From the NCBI GenBank assembly GCA_948527295.1, contig CAOSWK010000015.1:1-6517 (forward strand): DNA of 6,517 nucleotides, written 5' to 3'. Below are positions 1 to 3,549 of the stretch, one piece after another. The DNA comes from an uncultured Eubacteriales bacterium (GTDB lineage: Bacteria > Bacillota > Clostridia > Oscillospirales > Acutalibacteraceae). Positions within the stretch are counted from its first letter, which is position 1. Every line of letters starts with the position of its first letter. Made by a program: the position numbers and the translations under genes. A model generated the notes under the pieces. It saw only the letters and a list, made by a program, of their open reading frames with translations, did no database searches and was not told where the DNA came from.

Positions 1-282
1 AAATCCATTCTTGTGTTAATGCTGACGGAATCTGTCATCATAACTGTAATCTCCGGTATCATCGGATTGATATCAGGTGCAGCTATTCTTGAGATTATAA
101 ATTGGTTGCTCGAAAGCGCCCGTCACGCGACAATGATAAAGCATGCAGAAATAGATATAAATGTAGCTGTTCTCGCTTTGGTTATCTTGATTTTGTCCGG
201 TGTCATTGCCGGAGCATTTCCGGCTATGAAAGCATCTGTTATACAACCCATTGACGCCATTAGAAACGAAAATATAGGATAA
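1..282 (+). CDS. ABC transporter permease, FtsX/MacB type, C-terminal fragment (5' end outside window)
   Basis: The first frame is open from base 1 to a TAA at 280-282, giving the last 93 residues of a membrane protein. Two hydrophobic segments are visible, at about residues 10-33 and 53-74, followed by a short tail containing PAMKASVIQPIDAIR. That tail matches the closing signature of FtsX-domain permeases (P-x-x-K/R-A-S/A-x-x-x-P-I-x-A-L/I-R), as in MacB/LolC-like exporters. These proteins couple a cytoplasmic ATPase to export of macrolides, peptides or lipoproteins across the inner membrane; the substrate here is unknown. The stop overlaps the ATG of the next gene (TAATG), so the two were probably translationally coupled. 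The next gene encodes the expected partner, a membrane fusion protein. The family is fairly sure; the specific transporter is not. Confidence 0.85.
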   Translation, partial: KSILVLMLTESVIITVISGIIGLISGAAILEIINWLLESARHATMIKHAEIDINVAVLALVILILSGVIAGAFPAMKASVIQPIDAIRNENIG

Positions 283-533
283 TGAAGACATTTAAGATTA
301 TATTAATTTGCATCTTTTCCGCCACACTGGCATTTGTTGCTTTTCGTTCTTCGCTAAGAGGTACAAAGGCAATTTACGAAACTACACAACCACAATATCG
401 CGAGATCAAAGAGGAAATAAACATATCCGGCAATGTTTTTCCGATGAAGGAGATCGAAATAAAATCGCAGATATCGGGAGTCCTGGACAAGATTAATGTT
501 TCGATAGGAGATAAAGTGCGCATAGGAGATTAA
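282..533 (+). pseudogene. HlyD/MacA-type membrane fusion protein, truncated to its first 83 codons
   Basis: The reading frame starts at the ATG overlapping the permease stop and encodes 83 residues. Residues 3-21 form an N-terminal membrane anchor. Residues about 47-83 look like the first half of the biotinyl-lipoyl-like domain, with the pattern SGxVxP...EIKSQISGVLDKI and two GD turns (GDKVRIGD). Full-length members are usually about 350-420 residues and continue into a coiled-coil hairpin and beta-barrel; none of that follows here. Directly after the second GD comes TAA, and no frame downstream resumes the family pattern. I infer that an element inserted at about 531-534 and supplied the stop codon. 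The product could anchor in the membrane but could not bridge a permease to an outer-membrane channel. An unrelated deletion or a mis-assembly could also produce this end. Confidence 0.7.
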
Positions 534-578
534 ATATAAATTCAAGCAATCATAGCCCGTAATTCACTGAATTTGGCT

Positions 579-586
579 ATCTTTGC
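579..586 (+). promoter_or_regulatory. Possible Bacteroidetes -7 box (TATCTTTG) for the leader transcript
   Basis: TATCTTTG matches the Bacteroidetes consensus TAnnTTTG exactly and is followed by CATAA, as in many Bacteroides promoters. Transcription would start near 593, just before the structured leader. No convincing TTTG-like -33 box is found 19-21 bases upstream, so an activator may be needed or the match may be chance. The same bases form a one-mismatch copy of the CTnDOT-type integration core GTANNTTTGC (CTATCTTTGC, 578-587), an alternative reading. Confidence 0.4.
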
Positions 587-603
587 ATAACATTTGAGAA
601 AAA

Positions 604-629
604 CGGCGATTGGCAGGAGCTTTTCGCCG
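604..629 (+). promoter_or_regulatory. Small hairpin in the leader
   Basis: CGGCGA (604-609) is perfectly complementary to TCGCCG (624-629), giving a 6-bp GC-rich stem with a 14-nt loop. An overlapping alternative pairs TTGG (610-613) with CCAA (630-633). There is no T-tract, so this is not a terminator. It would lie at the 5' end of the leader transcript. Confidence 0.3.
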
Positions 630-657
630 CCAACATATAGGATAAGACCGCAAGGCG

Positions 658-780
658 TTTCAAGCGAAAATCTGGTAAATTGGAACTACGGAGACGATTG
701 CGTGATGCTTATGCTATGCTTACGCATAGCGTGCATTCACGTACTCTCCGTAAAGGCTTTACCAGAGCCATCGCTTGAAG
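658..780 (+). ncRNA. Long multi-stem hairpin in the 5' leader (candidate cis-regulatory RNA)
   Basis: About 120 nt fold into one extended hairpin built from four successive arms. They are 660-667 with 771-778 (8 bp, perfect), 671-679 with 758-766 (9 bp, perfect), 687-694 with 745-752 (8 bp, perfect), and an apical part in which 700-708 pairs with 733-742 (one bulge, one G-U) and 713-719 with 724-730 (7 bp) around a TTAC tetraloop. Small internal loops separate the arms. The structure sits between a -7-like box and an intrinsic terminator that directly precedes the gene at 835. That is the layout of a transcription-attenuation leader or of a small RNA of about 215 nt. I do not recognise it as a named riboswitch, and no ligand can be suggested. 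A large DNA palindrome acting as a protein-binding or transfer site remains possible. Confidence 0.6.
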
Positions 781-842
781 GTAGTGTGAATTGCACGCTA
801 CTTTTTTACCCTTGCCTAACGAAAGGAAACGATTATGGGTAA
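705..842 (+). other. Possible leader peptide reading frame through the hairpin, overlapping the next gene
   Basis: A frame open from TTG 594 (or ATG 705 / ATG 711) to TAA 840-842 runs through the apex of the hairpin and the terminator. It overlaps the start of the gene at 835 by 8 bases (ATGGGTAA). From ATG 705 it would encode 45 residues, rich in Leu and Cys near the start (MLMLCLRIACIHVL). The overlap would suit translational coupling or ribosome-controlled attenuation. Against it, there is no clear ribosome site and the start lies inside a stable stem, so the openness may simply be chance. I recall similar peptides in Bacteroides protein sets, but cannot confirm this here. Confidence 0.22.
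781..807 (+). terminator. Intrinsic terminator directly upstream of the gene at 835
   Basis: Arms 781-788 and 794-801 pair over 8 bp with one G-U pair around a 5-nt loop, and six T's follow (802-807). It lies 27 bases before the ATG of the next gene and downstream of the proposed leader promoter. It would therefore stop leader transcripts before the gene unless read-through is allowed. Bases 786-800 can alternatively pair with 727-740 in the upstream hairpin, which would dissolve the terminator. Confidence 0.75.
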
Positions 843-1257
843 AGTTCAGATTCTCGCCGTACTGACGATGGACGGATGTCTTTCTTCAGAGTTATATGAT
901 AAAGCACATCAGGATTTGTGCCTTGACCGTTGCGGTCTTGATGAAATCAGGAAGAAAGCCTTTTACCGTGTGACACCGGACTATTCCATTTCAATGCTGC
1001 ACGAATGGAGAAAAGACTGCACAAACATCCGTTACCTCGCGGAAGCCACACCGGACACGGCAGACTATATAAACGGACTGCTGCGGATGCACGCTGTGGA
1101 TGAAATCATACTATACACCGTTCCTTTCATATCCGGAAGCGGACGACATTTTTTTAAGTCGGCTCTGCCAGAGCAACACTGGACGCTTTCCTCTTTGAAA
1201 AGCTATCCCAACGGTGTATGTCGCATTATCTATATCCTTGATAAAAAAGCAAGATAG
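835..1257 (+). CDS. Short RibD C-terminal / dihydrofolate-reductase-like protein
   Basis: A 140-residue protein. The start opens with a beta-strand and DG motif (residues 4-14, VQILAVLTMDG), as in RibD-C/DHFR-fold proteins. The end carries the pattern VDEIILYTVPFISGSGRHFF (about 88-107), matching the family's (L/V)DE...P...GxGxxLF motif. Members are NADPH-dependent reductases of riboflavin or folate metabolism, or relatives of unknown substrate. This one is clearly shorter than the usual 170-200 residues, and the central part that normally helps bind NADPH is compressed. Catalytic activity is therefore doubtful and trimethoprim resistance should not be assumed. The ATG at 835 is preceded by GAAAGG at good spacing, and the alternative upstream frame ends at 842. 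It lies behind an attenuator-like leader and is followed by a terminator hairpin at 1378-1412, so it is probably a single-gene unit. Confidence 0.75.
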   Translation: MGKVQILAVLTMDGCLSSELYDKAHQDLCLDRCGLDEIRKKAFYRVTPDYSISMLHEWRKDCTNIRYLAEATPDTADYINGLLRMHAVDEIILYTVPFISGSGRHFFKSALPEQHWTLSSLKSYPNGVCRIIYILDKKAR

Positions 1258-1277
1258 CCAAAATGTGCGGCAAGCAT

Positions 1278-1308
1278 ACATTTCTATTTTCAGGAATAGA
1301 ATAAATGT
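1278..1308 (+). repeat. Imperfect inverted repeat after the reductase-like gene
   Basis: CTATT (1284-1288) pairs with AATAG (1295-1299) and ACATTT (1278-1283) with AAATGT (1303-1308), with a 3-base bulge and a 6-nt loop. No T-tract follows. It could stabilise the 3' end of the upstream mRNA or be an operator in the rteC upstream region; nothing decides between these. Confidence 0.25.
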
Positions 1309-1377
1309 TCCGATTACAAACAATTTAAGTCGGAGATAATTTGTCCTTGTGAAAAAATACTGAATTTTATACCTCTG

Positions 1378-1420
1378 AAATCCAGCACTTTGTAAAATTG
1401 AGTGTTGGATTTTTTATTTT
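1378..1420 (+). terminator. Intrinsic terminator between the reductase-like gene and rteC
   Basis: A 12-bp stem with one G-U pair (1378-1389 with 1401-1412) has an 11-nt loop and is followed by T's (TTTTTATTTT, 1411-1420). It suits the end of the transcript from the gene at 835, whose stop is about 120 bases upstream. It also lies only 36 bases before the first ATG of rteC (1448). If the rteC promoter is upstream of it, it would act as an attenuator of rteC. Confidence 0.7.
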
Positions 1421-1495
1421 CTGCCGCGTTTTTTGCCAATTATATTCATGTGCGCACGCAGAAAACAAAGTGTAATTTTCAAAATTGACAGAACC

Positions 1496-2101
1496 ATGAA
1501 TTATTTCTTGCTGGCGGAAACCGACTTTTTCCGCCTGATAAACGAAGCCGGCGACTGCAATATGGAAACGGCATACACGGCTTTCGCCACCCAAGTGATC
1601 GAACTGTGCAACGGCGGCATGGACATGAACCTTACCGTCATCGCGCTTGCCTACATCGAAATCGAGTTGCAGCACCATCCCGTACGTAATCTGTCAGAAG
1701 AAAAAAGAGAGATTGCCGCCTACGTCAGCAAGGCTCTGTCTTTCGTAAGAAAGATGCAGAAATTCCTTGCCACGCCCCAAGTGCCACCACTAATATCCGC
1801 CAACAACGCAACAGAAACCACCGCCAGCCTTCTTCAATGGACGGGCAATGCCATCGACCTCGTGGAACTTATCTACGGCATAGACGTGATGGGCTGCATC
1901 AACAACGGCAATATGCCGCTCAAACAGCTCGCCCCACTTCTCTATAAGATATTCGGGGTTGATTCTAAAGACTGCTACCGCTTCTACACTGATATCAAAC
2001 GCCGGAAGAACGAAAGCCGCACCTATTTCATTGACAGGATGCAGGAAAAACTGAACGAGAGAATGTTGCGTGATGAGGAGTTGGAGCGGATGAGAAAATA
2101 A
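1496..2101 (+). CDS. rteC: RteC family transcriptional regulator
   Basis: A 201-residue protein from ATG 1496, or 217 residues from ATG 1448 in the same frame. Neither start has a strong ribosome site; MNYFLLAE at 1496 looks like a natural protein start, but the longer form cannot be excluded. The C-terminal half (about 112-192) carries the RteC signature: WTGNAIDLVELIY, a helix with IN.G...LK.L, and DIKRRKNESRTYFID followed by a basic/acidic helix. In CTnDOT, RteC is a DNA-binding activator, itself controlled by the two-component pair RteA/RteB, that switches on the excision operon on tetracycline exposure. Here no rteA, rteB or xis gene is in view. The downstream neighbours are two P-loop NTPases behind a promoter with paired direct repeats, which might be its target. 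Base composition is GC-rich compared with the genes at 3550 and upstream of 533. Confidence 0.85.
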   Translation: MNYFLLAETDFFRLINEAGDCNMETAYTAFATQVIELCNGGMDMNLTVIALAYIEIELQHHPVRNLSEEKREIAAYVSKALSFVRKMQKFLATPQVPPLISANNATETTASLLQWTGNAIDLVELIYGIDVMGCINNGNMPLKQLAPLLYKIFGVDSKDCYRFYTDIKRRKNESRTYFIDRMQEKLNERMLRDEELERMRK

Positions 2102-2123
2102 AAAAATATCCATTACATATGAG

Positions 2124-2158
2124 AAGACAGGAATACTCGTATCCTGTCTTTTTATTTT
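2124..2158 (+). terminator. Intrinsic terminator downstream of rteC
   Basis: AAGACAGG (2124-2131) pairs perfectly with CCTGTCTT (2143-2150). The stem extends inward past a bulged A by an ATA/TAT stem with a CTCG loop. T's follow (TTTTTATTTT, 2149-2158). It starts 22 bases after the rteC stop and separates rteC from the NTPase operon. Confidence 0.8.
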
Positions 2159-2312
2159 CATTTAATTATATATTAATTAGCACAATATATGTGAGTTTTT
2201 CATTCCTATAAGGACAAATTTCAGAAACGTATGTCTGGTAAATTATTGAGTCATCATAGTATGAACATATATCATTACTAAAAACAATGAAACAACTTCC
2301 ATAAGATTGTGG
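2159..2312. other. AT-rich intergenic DNA without a recognisable gene
   Basis: About 150 bases between the rteC terminator and the NTPase promoter region. No open frame of note, RNA gene or strong hairpin is seen. Only short AT-only inverted repeats are present (for example TTAAT 2162-2166 with ATTAA 2172-2176). Confidence 0.5.
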
Positions 2313-2365
2313 TTGTAAAAATCGCCATTTAATAGCCCGTTTTTTTTGTAAAATTCGCCAATTAA
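2313..2365 (+). repeat. Two near-identical 20-bp direct repeats, 33 bp apart (candidate operator pair)
   Basis: TTGTAAAAATCGCCATTTAA at 2313-2332 recurs as TTGTAAAATTCGCCAATTAA at 2346-2365, with 18 of 20 bases identical. The 33-base period is about three helical turns, so both copies face the same side of the DNA. Relative to the predicted start of transcription near 2391, the copies centre at about -68 and -35. That is typical for activator sites; the second copy overlaps the -33 region. The binding protein is unknown; the neighbouring RteC is one candidate. Confidence 0.55.
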
Positions 2366-2384
2366 AAAAATATGATTATCTTTG
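2354..2384 (+). promoter_or_regulatory. Bacteroidetes-type promoter for the NTPase operon
   Basis: A -7 box TATCTTTG (2377-2384) matches TAnnTTTG exactly. A TTCG (2354-2357), one mismatch from the -33 TTTG, lies 19 bases upstream. Transcription would start near 2391, about 12 bases before the ATG at 2403, giving a very short leader with AAGG just before the start codon. The -33 region lies inside the second 20-bp repeat. Confidence 0.65.
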
Positions 2385-2402
2385 CATTATATTTTATAAG
2401 GT

Positions 2403-3533
2403 ATGGAAACAGTAAATAGAATACTTCAAGAGAAGATTACAGCACGAATCGCGCCCAATAAAGCAGTACTGATTTTTGGTGCTCGCCGTGTTGGTAAAAC
2501 GGTAATGATGCGTAAAATTGTGGACAACTATTCAGGTAGGACGATGATGCTCAACGGCGAAGACTACGACACATTAGCACTATTGGAGAATCGCTCAATA
2601 GCCAATTATCGGCATTTATTGGATGGTATTGATTTGCTGGCTATTGATGAGGCACAGAACATACCACAAATCGGTAGTATTCTGAAGTTGATAGTTGATG
2701 AAATACCGGGAATAAGTGTCTTGGCAAGTGGTTCTTCGTCATTCGATTTGCTGAATAAGACTGGTGAACCGTTGGTCGGCCGCAGTACGCAATTTCTCCT
2801 TACACCATTCTCGCAACGGGAAATCGCACAGACGGAAACGGCACTTGAAACCCGCCAGAACCTCGAAGCGCGCTTGATTTACGGTTCCTATCCCGAAGTA
2901 GTAATGATGGAGAACTATGAACGTAAAACAGACTACCTACGTGATATTGTCGGTGCATACCTGCTTAAAGATATCTTAGCAATTGACGGCTTAAAAAATT
3001 CGAGCAAGATGCGCGATCTACTGCGATTGATAGCTTTTCAGTTGGGCAGCGAAGTTTCTTACGAAGAGTTAGGTAAACAACTCGGCATGAGCAAGACGAC
3101 CGTTGAAAAATACCTCGACCTATTGGAAAAGGTCTTCGTTATCTATCGTCTGGGGGCTTATTCGCGTAACCTACGCAAGGAGGTTACAAAAGCTGGCAAG
3201 TGGTACTTCTACGACAACGGCATTCGCAATGCCATTATCGGGGCTTTCTCACCGCTGGCCATTCGGCAGGATGTCGGTGCGCTGTGGGAGAACTACATCA
3301 TCGGAGAGCGGCGCAAAGCGAACTTCAATGAGGGACTGCACAGGGAGTTCTATTTCTGGCGCACCTACGACAAACAGGAAATCGACCTGATTGAGGAGAG
3401 TGCCGACAGTCTTACCGCCTTGGAGTTCAAGTGGGGAAATAAAATGCCGGCCGCACCGAAAGCCTTCCAAGAAGCCTATCCCTATGCCGAGTTTCATGTG
3501 GTAAATCGGGAGAATTATTTGGAGTTCGTATAA
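2403..3533 (+). CDS. AAA-type ATPase with DUF4143 C-terminal domain
   Basis: A complete 376-residue protein of the common AAA_14/DUF4143 architecture, at the usual family length. The ATPase part has a Walker A motif GARRVGKT (26-33), a Walker B motif LLAIDEAQ (78-85) and a sensor-like ASGSSS (108-113). A predicted winged-helix segment spans about 214-246 (YEELGKQLGMSKTTVEKYLDLLEK). The C-terminal DUF4143 region has the WENYI motif (295-299) and a DxxD/E...EFKW pattern (EID 326-328, EFK 341-343) resembling a PD-(D/E)XK nuclease core. Whether it cuts DNA is not known. These proteins are abundant and multi-copy in Bacteroidetes, and their role is poorly defined. It is the first gene after the repeat-bearing promoter and is followed after 16 bases by the KAP NTPase gene, so the two are probably co-transcribed. 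Its 3' half is markedly richer in GC than its 5' end and the next gene. Confidence 0.88.
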   Translation: METVNRILQEKITARIAPNKAVLIFGARRVGKTVMMRKIVDNYSGRTMMLNGEDYDTLALLENRSIANYRHLLDGIDLLAIDEAQNIPQIGSILKLIVDEIPGISVLASGSSSFDLLNKTGEPLVGRSTQFLLTPFSQREIAQTETALETRQNLEARLIYGSYPEVVMMENYERKTDYLRDIVGAYLLKDILAIDGLKNSSKMRDLLRLIAFQLGSEVSYEELGKQLGMSKTTVEKYLDLLEKVFVIYRLGAYSRNLRKEVTKAGKWYFYDNGIRNAIIGAFSPLAIRQDVGALWENYIIGERRKANFNEGLHREFYFWRTYDKQEIDLIEESADSLTALEFKWGNKMPAAPKAFQEAYPYAEFHVVNRENYLEFV

Positions 3534-3549
3534 TCAATAAATTACGTAT

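Noticed and set aside
604..633. A pseudoknot made by 604-609:624-629 and 610-613:630-633.
   Set aside because: No bases would be left to cross the stems (both connecting loops are zero), so the two pairings are better seen as alternatives.
1790..2161. A 123-codon minus-strand frame over rteC.
   Set aside because: The plus-strand frame carries the RteC signature; the antisense frame also runs through the rteC terminator hairpin.
1338..2220. An 11-bp inverted repeat (AATTTGTCCTT 1338-1348 and AAGGACAAATT 2210-2220) flanks rteC like element ends.
   Set aside because: Several 11-base inverted matches are expected by chance in a window this size, the similarity does not extend outward, and there is no target duplication or transposase.
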